Source of the DNA: Neurospora intermedia
Taxonomy: Eukaryota; Ascomycota; Sordariomycetes; Sordariales; Sordariaceae
Assembly (NCBI GenBank): GCA_037102815.1
Contig: BTPP01000002.1
Location: 3,720,001-3,784,000, forward strand
DNA length: 64,000 bases
Direction: 5' to 3'
Shown here: one piece after another, positions 20,970 through 32,544 of the stretch
Position numbering within the stretch: the stretch's first letter is position 1
Layout of the letters: the number at the start of each line of letters is the position of its first letter
Notes under the pieces: model-generated
Database searches by the model: none
What the model was told of the DNA's origin: nothing
What the model saw: only the letters and a program-made list of their open reading frames with translations
Translations under genes and position numbers: made by a program

Positions 20970-22103
20970 TTAGACTGGACATTTTCTTTGTTTTTTCTGT
21001 TGTTGTTTGTAATGCCTTCCTTTTCTTGCTCCCGTCATGAATTTGGGCAGGTGTGGGCAATTTGATTTCGGGCAGTTTGCAGTTGATGTCGATCACAGGT
21101 TCAACGGAATAGTTACAACTTACAACGAAGAAGATAAAAGTCAAGTTGTCGTTGTTGTTGCTTCGAGTGTCCAATCTTTCCCCAGTTTCTGTTTGAATGC
21201 AATGTCAATCCATTTTCCATCTCCACACGAGTCCAGAACCCAGACCCGCCATGTTGAACGTGGGAAAAACCTGGGGAGAACCCTTGACCCTGACATCTTT
21301 GCGAGTCCTATCCTGTCCTGTTCTGTGATTCTTCTTTCGGATATCGTAATCCGACCCCCCCCCCCCCCCCCCAACGGGGAAGGTTGCCCTGACTGGTGCA
21401 GTGTAAGTGGGCTCGGGTAGCAATCCCCCGAGCTTGGGACGGAAATAACGCTAGCACAAACGCCAAGAGCGTCATATATCCAACACGACCACGAGCTTCA
21501 CACATGACAGAGTGACAATTTGTTTGTCGCGATGGATCGTGGGGGCTTGTGGGGTTGTGGGTTTGTTGTAGATCCCCCGGATTTCCGTAAAGTCAGACTT
21601 AACCGAGAAGGGGCATCCGCTAGGTTTGGGACAATGCAAACGACTTTGGGAGAAAATTGGCGGACGAGGAGGGGAATGTGATGTTGCAATTTACCCCGGG
21701 CCCGAGAAAAGAGATAGCTTAGATACGGGTATAGGATGCGCTTATCCGCGGGGTAAGGTACGTAAGGATTCAGGTAAGCTTCCAAACAGTGTTCCTTTCC
21801 TCGGATTGTCATCAACTTATGCCAAGAAAACAGATAGTGTTTCTTCGTTGTAAGTCATTGTTGGTATCGAGCTCAGATTAAGATTGAGGTAGTAGCAAAT
21901 AGTGGTACGGGTGATGATTCTTTGCACGGAAAGAATCACAGACAAACTGAATTCTAACTAAAACCTCTCCATCAGCTTAGGAACCATTGAGTAATCCTCT
22001 TTAACCATACCTAGACAAAGTGCCATCGCCAAACCACGCCAACAACCATTATAGACTTCAACAAAACACCCTTGAAGGAGAAGTCAAGAAAGAATCTACG
22101 GCG
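20970..22103. promoter_or_regulatory. Upstream region of the TIM paralogue
   Basis: Contains the RpiB 3' end and the TIM-paralogue promoter. Two motif copies occur: TTACCCCG at 21691-21698 and its reverse complement at 21749-21756, about 410 and 350 bases before the start codon. A run of 18 cytosines lies at 21355-21372. No other gene is visible. Confidence 0.45.
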
Positions 22104-23003
22104 ATGTCATCCTCATCATCTTCCCGTGAGCGCCGGCGTCTAGTAGGCGTCTCAACAAAGATGTACTTCTCCCACGCCCGCACCACCAACTTCATCACCT
22201 CCTTCCTCGACCTCATGCAGCACCACACCTCCACCACAACTGAGCAGTCTAACAAAAGAAACAACCTGACTGCCGCCCTCGCCTCCAATATTGACATATT
22301 CATCATCCCCGACCACCTCTCTTTGCAGTCTGCCATCAACCGCACCGCCAACCACCCAAGTCAATCTGACCCAACTGATCCCAAAATCCTCTTCGGCGCG
22401 CAAAACTGCCACTGGGAAGATTCCGGCCCATTCACAGGCGAGGTATCCCCCGCCGTCCTGGCCGAGATAGGGTGCAGCATAGTCGAACTCAACCATGCCG
22501 AACGGCGTCGCTATTTTGCCGAAACAGATGCCATCACCTGCCTCAAAGCTCAGGCAGTCATACGAAACGGGATGATCCCCCTCATCTGCGTTGGTGAAGG
22601 CTCCCCTGGTCAAATACCTGCCTCGGGCGAGGTAGCGATCAGGAAAGCGGCGGAGGAGGTAGTCGGCCAGGTGGAGCGGTGTCTGAAGGGTGTTGACCCC
22701 ACAAAAGAAGTTTGGCTGGCTTACGAACCTGTTTGGGCTATTGGTGCAAAGGAGCCTGCGGGAGTGGAACATGTGAGGGGGGTGGTGAGGACTATACGAA
22801 AAAGTGAGGTGGTGAGGGGGAGGGAGGGAAGGGGCGGGGTGACGAGGATTTTGTATGGAGGGAGCGCGGGACCGGGGTTGTTTGGACAACTGAAAGAGGA
22901 AGATGGGGTGGATGGGTTGTTTCTAGGGAGATTTGCGCATGAGGAGGGGCAATTTTGGAAGACGATTTGTGAGGTTGCTGAGGTTGAGTGGGAAGGGAGG
23001 TGA
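22104..23003 (+). CDS. Triose-phosphate-isomerase paralogue (candidate L-erythrulose-1-P isomerase)
   Basis: The intronless gene encodes 299 residues with a TIM-barrel isomerase signature. All three catalytic residues are present: K19 in GVSTKMYFS, H131 in VELNHAERRR and E208 in LAYEPVWAIG. It departs from glycolytic enzymes (about 248 residues) elsewhere: loop 6 reads AIGAKEPAG, the phosphate loop reads LYGGSAGPGLF, and inserts occur after MQHH and near VVRGREGRGG. The start at 22104 follows an in-frame GTG-initiated leader that is not protein-like; MSSSSSSRERRR has good context. These features fit a specialised paralogue rather than the housekeeping enzyme. EryH, LerI and Yarrowia Eyi1 are TIM-type enzymes converting L-erythrulose 1-phosphate to D-erythrulose 4-phosphate, exactly between a Dak kinase and an RpiB enzyme, which are its neighbours. 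Confidence 0.85.
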   Translation: MSSSSSSRERRRLVGVSTKMYFSHARTTNFITSFLDLMQHHTSTTTEQSNKRNNLTAALASNIDIFIIPDHLSLQSAINRTANHPSQSDPTDPKILFGAQNCHWEDSGPFTGEVSPAVLAEIGCSIVELNHAERRRYFAETDAITCLKAQAVIRNGMIPLICVGEGSPGQIPASGEVAIRKAAEEVVGQVERCLKGVDPTKEVWLAYEPVWAIGAKEPAGVEHVRGVVRTIRKSEVVRGREGRGGVTRILYGGSAGPGLFGQLKEEDGVDGLFLGRFAHEEGQFWKTICEVAEVEWEGR

Positions 23004-24141
23004 GTTGTTAATTTCCTTTGGAGCGTACGGAGGAGATTAACTTGCGATGAGTGCATTGGAATAGCTCGGGCATTGTGAATTGCAAAGGCGTATGAACCAC
23101 TTGTGCTTGGAAGAATTGAAAACGAGTAATGAACCGCGAAGTGATGACAAAGTCTACGGGCAGCCCTCCTTGCCAAATTCTCGACTGTCTGTAGTTTATA
23201 ATCGAGGAGTCTATGAAGAACCAATGCCGCCCTCCAAATCTTGGTGATACAGAGTGAGAGAGAGAGTAGCAAGACAAGAAGAAAAAAAACCATATACAAT
23301 ACAGCCCTGGTTTGTTTGTTAGTTCAGTACAAAAGAGCCAAAGTTCACTAGTTATAGAACAGATTTTGTCTTTCTATCAAATCTTTTACCTAATCTTGAA
23401 GGCCTTTCTCATTCTAGTCTTGAGGACCTCGAAGGAGATAGAGAGAGAGATATTAGAGGATACCACTCAATGGTTTCTATAGCGTCACAAACCCTTGCCA
23501 TTGTCCTATATCGCTTCATTGGGGGGATATTTTTTTCTCCAACAATGACACAAATATCATGATCAATCATCATAGCCGTGACAATGTGTCGGTAATAAAT
23601 TCAAACTTCTTCCTTGTAGTTGGGGATGGAATCACTTATCTGTGGTGATGGTACGTCGTCGTTTACATTGAACCCAATCTGGCAACAAGAACGGACCCTT
23701 TTCAACAAGGCCGGGGTCCCCCTCTATTGCGGCAAACACCAACAACGATGACGATGGCTATGAAAAATTGGTCAAAACGAAGACAGGTGATCTAGGAGCA
23801 GAATCTCCGGGGTAACGGGAACCTTGAAGACCCCTCAGGCGCGCTCCTTCCTAGCCGTGACGTCAACTGCATCACTCTCCAAGGCCAGATTAGATTGCAA
23901 CTGAAAGCAAACGCGCAGCAACGGAACGCGCAGCTGGGCTGTGCTTTTGCTGAATGGATGATAATGACGTTAACTGGACATGACATACAGATAAGTGAAC
24001 CACAAGAAGCGCGCCCATCTCAAGTCTACTTCGTTTTTACTCCAGCCGCGGTCGCCTCCTCTCAAGACTTGTACTCACCACCACAAGCCCAAGGAATCAC
24101 ATCGAGATACCAGATCAACCCACACATTACAATCCTCCACC
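23004..24141. promoter_or_regulatory. Intergenic, TIM paralogue to NmrA-like gene
   Basis: Carries the 3' untranslated region of the TIM paralogue and the promoter of the next gene. A CGGGGTAA site (TTACCCCG on the minus strand) is at 23808-23815, about 330 bases before the start codon. Short GA repeats lie near 23255 and 23442. No gene is visible. Confidence 0.45.
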
Positions 24142-25219
24142 ATGACTCGCAACATCTGCATCACAGCCAGCGAAGGCCAGACCGGCTTCCTCATTGCCGA
24201 GCTACTCCTCAAGGAGAGCAAGTTCTCCAAGCGAATTGATAGCATCACCGGCCTGGTTCTCGACCCTACCAACCCAAAGTGCACGGAGCTCGAGTCCCTC
24301 GGAGCCAAGATCGTCCCACACCACCCTGGCCGCGAGCGCCAGATGGTTAAGACTCTTAAGGAGGTTGGCTGCGACACCGTCTGCGTGATCCCTCCCGCCC
24401 ACAAGGACAAGGTCGACATCACCATCGAGCTGTGCGAGGCCGCCAAGAAGGCCAAAGTCCAGAACGTGCTGCTCATCTCTGCTGCCGGCTGCGACTATGC
24501 CGAGAGAAAAAAGCAGCCCCGTTTGCGCGAGTTCATCGACATTGAGAACATTGTCTTGAGCTCCAAGGGCGACCCCAGCGTCGAGCTGGGCCACTCGCCC
24601 TGTGTCATCCGCGCTGGTTTCTACGCCGAGAACTTGTTGTTGTACTCTCAGCAAGCACAGTTGAACGGTATCCTCCCTCTACCCATTGGTGAGAACCACA
24701 AGTTTGCTCCCGTTGCTCTGGGTGATATTGCGTACGTCGCTGCTCGTGTCCTCGCTGGTAAGGGCAAGCATGGCTTCGATGATCGCCACCGCGGCCAGAT
24801 GATGATTGTCACTGGTCCCATGCTTTGCGCTGGAAAGGAGCTGGCTGAGGCTGCCAGCCAGGCTGTCGGTCAGAAGATGGAGTTTGAGAACATCTCCGAG
24901 TACGTTTTTTTTTCCCTTCTCTATCCTTTATCACCATTAAACTCACGCTATGTTCCCCAACCATTGCTAACAACGACGCCCAAAACACAGACGCGAGGCC
25001 AAGAGGATCCTCAAGGCCCAAGCCGACATTGACGACTCCGAGAAGGAGTATCTCCTCGAGTACTACAGCTTGGTCCGCGAAGGCAAGACCAACTACGTCG
25101 TCACCACGGCCTTCCACGACGTTACTGGCGAGCAGCCTACCCAGCCCTCCGAATTCTTCCGCATGTATAGCCATGAGCTGCGTCCCAAGAAGAAGGCCAA
25201 GACTGATAACTCCACTTAA
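24142..25219 (+). CDS. NmrA-like NAD(P)-binding oxidoreductase
   Basis: An atypical short-chain dehydrogenase of the NmrA/quinone-oxidoreductase-2 type. Two exons (24142-24899 and 24991-25219, intron 91 nt, branch GCTAAC) give 328 residues. The N-terminal Rossmann motif is ITASEGQTGFLIAELLL (variant GxxGxxG), followed by CVIPPAHKDKVDIT and NVLLISAAGCDYAERK. The substrate half contains HSPCVIRAGFYAENLLLYS and PIGENHKFAPVALGDIAYVA. The C-terminus is basic (RPKKKAKTDNST). The in-frame extension upstream to 23995 begins with GTG and is leader. No catalytic YxxxK is evident, so it may be a redox sensor rather than an enzyme. It follows the TIM paralogue in the same direction; membership of the metabolic block is suggested only by position and one shared promoter motif. 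Confidence 0.8.
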
Positions 25220-26276
25220 ACCGGTTTTCTTTCTCATTGTCTTTGCACCCATTTGAATTTCGGTTGTGTAATTGCTGGAGCATGGAGTTTTGGGCGTCAG
25301 GCTTGAAGGGACACAAAGGGGTCCTGAGTCGGGAGGTAGGTAGGAACAATCGATTAGAAGGCGTACTTCTTCCATTCATAGGCCACCAAAAAGAGACAGA
25401 AGACTCTTAAGTTGCTTGTATATAATCCTCCAAAAAAACGGCAAGGCTATTTAACGTAAATACCAGCCAGTCTGACGAATTGTTAAGGCAATGAAGATAA
25501 AGAGTGAGGTCAGGGAGCTGACAACCCCAAGTCAAGTCCACCGGCCAAGGTCGCCATGGTCGATTCCCAAGTTCGTATTGCCTGAACTGAAGACCCAAAG
25601 AACCACACTCTCCAAGACAACAGGACATCGATGTTCGTGGAATATGCGGTCCAATACTGGTCTATTTGTTAGTTCGAGACATTGGGTCAATTTTCCTAAG
25701 CTTTTTATCGTAAAATACACTTGGTTCAATCTTTCTAGTACTTTCCATTCAATCCCTATAAGGTCCATTCGGCAGCGATCACGTCCAGCGTATCAGGAGG
25801 ACCTGAAGTATCAAGCTTACAATCAAGTGGAAACCAACACGAGACTGTATGCGTCATGTGTGGTTACCATAGCTCTAAAAACTGGTACCTTTGTCTTCTA
25901 ATCCTCTAACTCTCGAGCCCGACTATCAACACCATCCGTTCTTGCCATGATGTCCGAACCCGGCATTCTTCGGCAAGTCTTTTCTAGCTACCTACTCGAG
26001 ATCGAAAACTCGTACAAGGTGGAATTGCTTCGTTCCTTCCTCCAGCTACTCCTCGCTTCGGTACTTAATGCTAAACGTCCCTTCCAATACCCCGGCTGAA
26101 CGAGCAGGTCACAGTCTGCGTGAACCCTGGATTGTTTTCTTTTTCTTTTCTTTTGGCGCAATTAACTCTAGCAAATTGAGAAAGCGAGGCGTTTGGCCAG
26201 ATCATGGATAGGTATCATCTCATGGCCGGTAAGCAAGAATGGCGTCAGATGTGTTCTGCTCTGTGCGGAGCCTGAC
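25220..26276. other. Convergent intergenic region
   Basis: Holds the 3' untranslated regions of the NmrA-like gene (plus) and the coiled-coil gene (minus). The frame at 25491-25901 plus has no recognisable product. Nothing else is seen. Confidence 0.6.
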
Positions 26277-28393
26277 CTAGACTGATTCCATTTGCAGGTC
26301 TCCTTCTCGGTCAAGCTCCGGAGCCGGCGGTAGATTGGCAAAGTCGGCACCTCCGTCAAGATCCATGGCTTCCGAGTTTTCTTCAAAATTCTCTGCATGA
26401 GGATAGACCATGTCCGCACTGACGACCACCTCCCCCTTCACGGTCAATGGAGATGTTTCCGGCGATTTGGGCTTCGACTCTGCGACATCACACGTGCCAC
26501 ATTCCTGCTCTTCAAGCTCAAGTTTGGCGGAAGCATGTGCGGCCACGATGATGGTAGACTCCTCTGTCTTCTCTTTGTTCCCACGCTCTCCATTATGAGC
26601 TAATGGACTATCCATGCACGGTGATTCGGATCCCGCAGGATTGTTTGCATATTCCGGAGCCGTGTGCACTAAGGCATCTGAATCCCCTTCGTTATTTTCG
26701 GGGTGCTGAGATGTAACTGTCGCGTGACCTGACATTGCAGACTGGTTGTCATTGCCAACTTCCTCGTCGTCTTCCTCATCATCGACATCGTTGAAGAAGG
26801 CATCTAGGTCGCAAACAACTCGCATTTTAACTAGTAACTTTGTGCAATGGTAGTTTGTGCCGTCGGCATTGCCGCGCTTCCTCAAGCCTGGTGATACCGC
26901 CATATCAACGATGGGGGGGCTTGTTTGGTCCAGTTGATCGCTGCTCAGCCCAAGGGAAATCTTATCCATTGTTCCTGCATCAAAATCAAACCCACGGAAC
27001 CAAGGATGCTTCGATTTTACGGCACCAGAGAAGATGAGAGTGAAGAAAGCTTTTGACTTTCTGAGCTGAATGTCGATGTCAACAGCTTTTCTGATGATCT
27101 CGGCAGCGTCTACCAAAGTTCCATTGGAAAACCGAAGCCTCGATGGCTTTGGTGAGATGAACAGTCGTAACTTTTCCATCATTTCCCTGGCAGTTGAATC
27201 ATTTCTCGACTTCCTGTCCAAACCCCGTTCGACAAGGAAGCTTACAGATCGTGATCTCCATTCATGAAACGCTGTGTCGAATTCTGTCTTCTCGTTGACG
27301 GGGAATCTCTTGGCGCATCCTGATAAATCTGTGTTAGTATTGTGACCGAAGCTGAATGGCAGGTGATACCTTTCGGGCGGGTCAGCTTACCTGTGATTTT
27401 GTCGCAGATATCATCGAATTTCTCACCAATCTCTCCTGCCCACAGTTTTGACTTATGGTCAAAAACTTCTCTCTTGACAAAACGCCACACCATGCTTTCC
27501 ACAAGGTATGGATATATGTATCCGCTTTGGAGGACTGATTTCGGCTGTGCACATACGTTGCTAATGGGCAAGTACTGCTCGACAGCTCCAGCTCGCTGAA
27601 TGTCTTTCCAGAGAAGCATAGCGGGAAAGTGATTGCTGACAAACTGTTCAATCAAGAAGCCCAAATGTTCCCAGTCTTTTCCAATCTCTGAATCAGCATC
27701 TTTGGTGGGGTTAACGTAGTTCTTGGATCGCAACTCGGAAAGTTCCTCAAGAAGCTCCGTCCGTGTGTTTTCTAGCTCTCTCTCAAGCTCGTTTATCTCG
27801 GATTTGAGGCGGTCGTTCTCGGCTTCCAGGTTTCGGATGCGAGCTGCGTCCGCAGTCTCTTGTGTATTGAGGTACGCCTTCTCTGGCCCTTCTTCCCTTT
27901 CTAGCATTGCCATTGCCGGTGAGAGTCGGACAATAGACACTGGCAAGCTTGGGGCAATGGATCCTCTCTGCTCCTCCGTATCATCTCTCTTGCGTTTGCT
28001 CGTCTTAGACCTGGTGGCATGCTCTTTCCTGTAAAGCTCTCCATTGCTATGACTGTGAAAGTGATTCAGGATTCCATTGCGATTCTTTTCCGACTCCTGA
28101 GAGTGCTTCATGGGGCCCGAGAAGAATTGGGCATGTCCTTCTTGCTTGATCTTCATCTGTTGACGCAATGTCTGATGTTCGATGCTGGAGATGGCGGAGT
28201 CCGAGTCGGTTTCAACTGGCCCGGAATTTCCCTTATCAATATTTTGGGCGACACGGCTAGCTTGTTCTCCGGTTGACCGATGCAGTCTTGCATGATGAGA
28301 AGCTGCATTCAAGTCACTTTTGTGATCGTGGGTCATTTCACCAGCTGAGTTGGCGGGGTTTTGAGCGGGCGATAGACCGTGGTTGCGATCCAT
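26277..28393 (-). CDS. Unrecognised acidic coiled-coil protein
   Basis: Two exons (27391-28393 and 26277-27319, intron 71 nt with branch site ACTAAC) give 681 residues. The splice joins CDKITG to CAKRFPVNEKTEFDTAFHEW. I do not recognise the family. Visible parts in order: a polar disordered N-terminus (1-150), a lysine-rich nuclear-localisation-like patch (SKTSKRKRDD), a heptad-type coiled coil (about 215-265, ARIRNLEAENDRLKSEINEL), a globular helical region (about 280-500, with WEHLGFLIEQFVSNHFPAML and GYIYPYLVESMVWRFVKREV), a tryptophan-containing segment (KHPWFRGFDFDAG), then an acidic tail with DVDDEEDDEEV. The ATG at 28393 is taken because the codon at 28555 in the same frame is GTG. Nuclear location is a guess from composition. 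Confidence 0.75.
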
Positions 28394-30067
28394 GGTTGAT
28401 ACGTGGTCCGTAGGTGACGAGTGCTCATGTAGGCTTGGTGGGTTGAGAGCACGAGAAATGCTCGCTGGGCCACAGCGCGTGATGAAGGGTGCGTGCTGTG
28501 ATATTGGGCTTTGATAACGCTGTGAGCTTCGTTTCTTGTGATTACTTGGATGCACAGTGGCGGAACAGTGGGATAGTGCTCACCGATTGCTGATATCTAA
28601 GTGATGTCCTTCGAAAGCCCCAGCCGAAGCAACTTCTCCTCGGCGGAAGAGCGCGTTTGTCCAGCAGCGCTTATGATGACAAGGGAAGAAGTTCTGGATC
28701 GATTGCAGAAAGTGCGTAACTAGCACAATAGTAAGTAAATGTTGATACTCCTCAAGCACAAGGTGCGAAGCAGCATGGTGGAGCGACGAGAAAAACGTGT
28801 TCCAAACCGCACTTGGTCATTATTGTGTACGAGTACTGACTGAGAAAACTTACCCTGATATGGTGACGTAGCGCAGACTAGGCTGGCAAGTGAGTGAACC
28901 CCTGGGGAGACAGCCGGGTAGTGATCTGGAATCGTCGAAGGAGGACCCAAAGGCCTGCCGTTGAATATCAGATTTATCGACAGATTTGAAAAGCAGTAGA
29001 ACTGATATCAGCAGTACAAGCCTCCTCCATCCAATCGCAGAAGTTCAGGTTTGACCGACTGCGGTCTGATCTTCTTATCTTTTGACTCGGAGTATTCCCT
29101 CCTTCGAAGAGAACCGTCGGCACAGAGGTACCTGTAGGTACGTATCTATCTTACTTGGCCATATCTCGTATGGAGTTTGTATACTTCTACAAGCACTCGT
29201 TCGAAGTACTGCCCATAAGTCCCTTTCGCTGGCAGGAACAGAAAATCGAGTACATCCAGAAGTACCTGGTGGTCACAGGCAAGGTAAAGTTACCTCCACC
29301 TCGGAGAGACAGCCTTGGTGCATGCTTGATTACAAGGACGTTATTTCGTCTCTTCTTCCTTATCAAACGGGCAGCGAGTTACCTCTTGGAGACGATAATA
29401 GAAATCTTGAAGCTCAGGTCAATCTGAAACAGCCCTATCTCTCGTCATCCCACCCTTCTCGGCGAATAGATGGGACCACTACCTCCATCCTACTTCTGTT
29501 TGTTTTTCCTGAGGCCTTCCTCCCAACCCGTAAGTTCGTGGAATACCCCACTCATACTTTGTATCCAATGCTACGGCTAGACTGAAAGTCTCCCTCAGTC
29601 CCTCGCCAATATCACATCCCTCATAAACGGCACATCTAACTTCCGTCAAACCATTACGATTTGTTCTCACACGATACATCTAACGACTCGTTCACTCACC
29701 ATAGATCTTCCTGCAAGTGATAACGGCAGATAACACTCTGCTGGTATTCCCTAGCTTTCACGAAGCTGCCACCCTCTCTCTCAGATCACGGGTAAGCTGC
29801 TGGACTGTTGAAGCTGTTATGATAACTTTATTATCACCCCACCCTCACCATATTCTTTCTACATCACGCGTCGGCTACCCTCTGGCACTCCAATTCATGA
29901 GTTTTCTTTTGGTCCAGTCGTCATGGCCAAACACAGATCTTGGGAAATTATCAGAAACATGACGCAGCACATTACTAATGATCACCTCTGTTTATTCTAG
30001 ATACAAGATTATCAGGGTTGGACAAATTTCACACAGATCTACTCGCTTTAGCCTCGCTGCGATCAAG
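28394..30067. promoter_or_regulatory. Divergent intergenic region
   Basis: A 1.7 kb gap between the coiled-coil gene (minus) and the Hsp70-like gene (plus). It must hold both promoters. Small frames (for example 29082-29585 plus) look random and are not supported. Confidence 0.5.
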
Positions 30068-32237
30068 ATGCCTTCAACCCCGCGCAGATCTCCCCGCAAA
30101 TTGGCCAGTTCTGAAGGAACTGTCATCATCGGGATCGATTTTGGAACAACTTTCTCCGGTGTCGCTTTCACCTGGTCCAACCAAGTCGACAAAATCGAGA
30201 TCATAACCGGCTGGGACGATGCCTTGAGTGACAACACTGATGAGTGCAAGGCACCCACCACTATTTCCTACGGTACTGGGAATACGGTGACCTGGGGTTA
30301 TTCTATTGAGCCGGAAAAGGAACAGCTCAAATGGGTTAAGCTTCTACTCCTCAACGATGAGGATATCCCGGAAGAAGTCAGAACTTCAGACAAGATCAAG
30401 AAGGCTCGTGAGTACCTCCAAAAGCACAACAAGACAGCAGAAGAGGCGGTCACGACGTTTCTGCGCCATCTTTGGGAGCACTCGATCGATTGTATCACCA
30501 AATCAATCAGCAGAGGTATGGTCAACTATGCTCAGTTTCATATCGTAATCACGCTTCCGGCCATTTGGCCGAGCTACGCACGCGAGAAAATGAGACTTGC
30601 GGCCGAGCAGGCTGGTATGCTGGACAGAAGGATGGGGGCTGAGACCCAACTCACTTTCATTTCTGAGCCCGAGGCGGCTGCCATAGCCACTCTTGCGGAC
30701 ATGGAAGGGCGTTTTGACGTGAAGGTAGGTCAACTTCTCCTTAGAGTTCCTCAACAATCTTCTAGGCAGCCCCCAATCAGATTGCCAGACGACATCCAAG
30801 AATACTAATTTCAATGTTTGAGCAGGATGAAGACACATTCGTCGTGGCGGATTGCGGCGGTGGAACCGTGGATCTGATATCGTACAAACTGATTCAAGCC
30901 AAACCCATGATCGTCAAGGAGTGTGTGAAAGGAAGCGGTAAGCATCCACAGCCCTTCACTGCGTATCACACAGGCATACTCAGAAACTGATGTGACCATA
31001 GGTGGATTATGTGGCGCCATTTTTGTGGACGAGGCCTTCAAGGAGGTGCTCGAGAGAAAGTTTGGCAAGAGATGGGAGATGATGGACGAGTCGAATCGGC
31101 GCGACATGATTCGCACTCAATGGGAGACTGGCATCAAGCGGAACTTCAAGATGGGCTCCGACAGATCTTACAACATTCGCATCCCCATGGAATGCTTGTT
31201 GGCAAAAGAGCGTCGCGTTGTAGGAGCAATCACGTCTCTCCCGACCATAACAATCACCCCGGGAGACGTTAAAAAGGCGTTTGATCCCGTCGTTGAAAAG
31301 ATCAACAGTCTCATTGATGGCCAAATCAATGCCGTCAAGGAGAAGGAGGGGGTTAACCCAAAGGTAAGACGAAGACAATCAGATTCCCAATCTCCGTTAT
31401 TGCCTTTGCTGACGATTAGGATGATACAGTACGTTATTCTGGTCGGTGGCTTTGGTCGTTGCAACTATCTATACGATAGGGTGAACGAGAAATTTGGCGC
31501 GGAGGTTGAAGTCCTCCAGGCCAAGGGGGCAAAACCGTAAGAGCTCTTCGCTTCATTCTTATCTCTACACTTGGTACAGAGACGCTGACAGAATCTACTT
31601 AAAGTTGGACGGCCATCTGCCGCGGAGCGGTTATCCATGCCGCGACCCAATCTGGAGTTGGGAAGCTCTCTGTTCAAGTTCAGACCAGAGTTGCACGAGC
31701 GAGCTATGGCATTTGCTGGAACGAGCCTTGGGATATTCAGCGCCACAATTCTGAGGACAAGTATTGGTGCGAAATTGAGCAGAAAGATTATGCACGGAAC
31801 CAGATGGCATGGCTTGTTGAAGAGGTAGGTACCATCCACACAGGAATCTACAATCACTGTGGTGACAAATAGCTTACCATGAACAGGGAGACGACATTAC
31901 GGCTCAAGAGCCAACTAGTATCGTTATAAAGCAGAACTTTGATCGCAATGGGCCCATGAAGACGCCCGAGGACGAAGAGATTTTCCAAACGAACATCTTC
32001 CCCCCTCCGACTAGATGGGATCCCGAGGCAATCAAGGAGCTCTGCTCTATTAAATGGAAGACAGTCATCGACCCCTTCACGTTGCCGAAGTTCAAGAACA
32101 GGGTCGGAGGAGTCTACGGTGAACTGGTCTACCGTTGCGAATTGACTTTCTCGGGGGAGTCAATGGGATTTGCGATTTATCGTGGTAGGAAGAAGGAAGG
32201 CTCCAAGAGCGTGAAGGTTGACTACAACACCCGTTGA
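30068..32237 (+). CDS. Divergent Hsp70-like ATPase (HSPA12-like)
   Basis: The protein has the actin/Hsp70 ATPase fold but no canonical Hsp70 substrate-binding domain. Six exons fit: 30068-30724, 30826-30937, 31002-31363, 31430-31536, 31605-31824 and 31887-32237, with introns of 101, 64, 66, 68 and 62 nt. The result is 602 residues. Phosphate-1 motif VIIGIDFGTTFSGVAFTW lies at about 20-37, phosphate-2 motif VVADCGGGTVDLISYKL near 225, and the adenosine motif YVILVGGFGRCNYLYDRV near 380. After that the C-terminal part (QTNIFPPPTRWDPEAIKELC and YRGRKKEGSKSVKVDYN) resembles other fungal HSPA12-like proteins, an expanded family in Sordariomycetes with little known function. It begins with a basic leader (PRRSPRKLA). 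The many introns of normal size support a live gene. Confidence 0.85.
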
Positions 32238-32544
32238 TGATCTCTCCGACATTATTTGCTCTACAAAATTGCTTCATGTTGCTTCAATCTTTCTGAACAG
32301 GGGGGATGTCATATGCCATCATCTACCGCCCAATGTGTGCCCAATTTGGCACCACAAAAAGTCTATCTTCCGGATTATGAGCGCTTGCATCTCATAAAGC
32401 CATATGTACACTAGAACAGTGAACGAAACTGGCATACAAGTACATAGAAAACAGAATGGATTCTCTGATGACCAAACCCGTTTTTCCTTTCAAAGAAAAA
32501 AAAATTAATCAAATGAATCCAACCATCTAGACACTTTCCGATAT
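32238..32544. other. Short convergent intergenic region
   Basis: Holds the 3' ends of the Hsp70-like gene and neg-1. It is AT-rich (poly-A near 32495) and contains no gene. Confidence 0.6.

Noticed and set aside
22152-22889. 245-codon minus-strand open frame
   Set aside because: Antisense shadow of the TIM paralogue.
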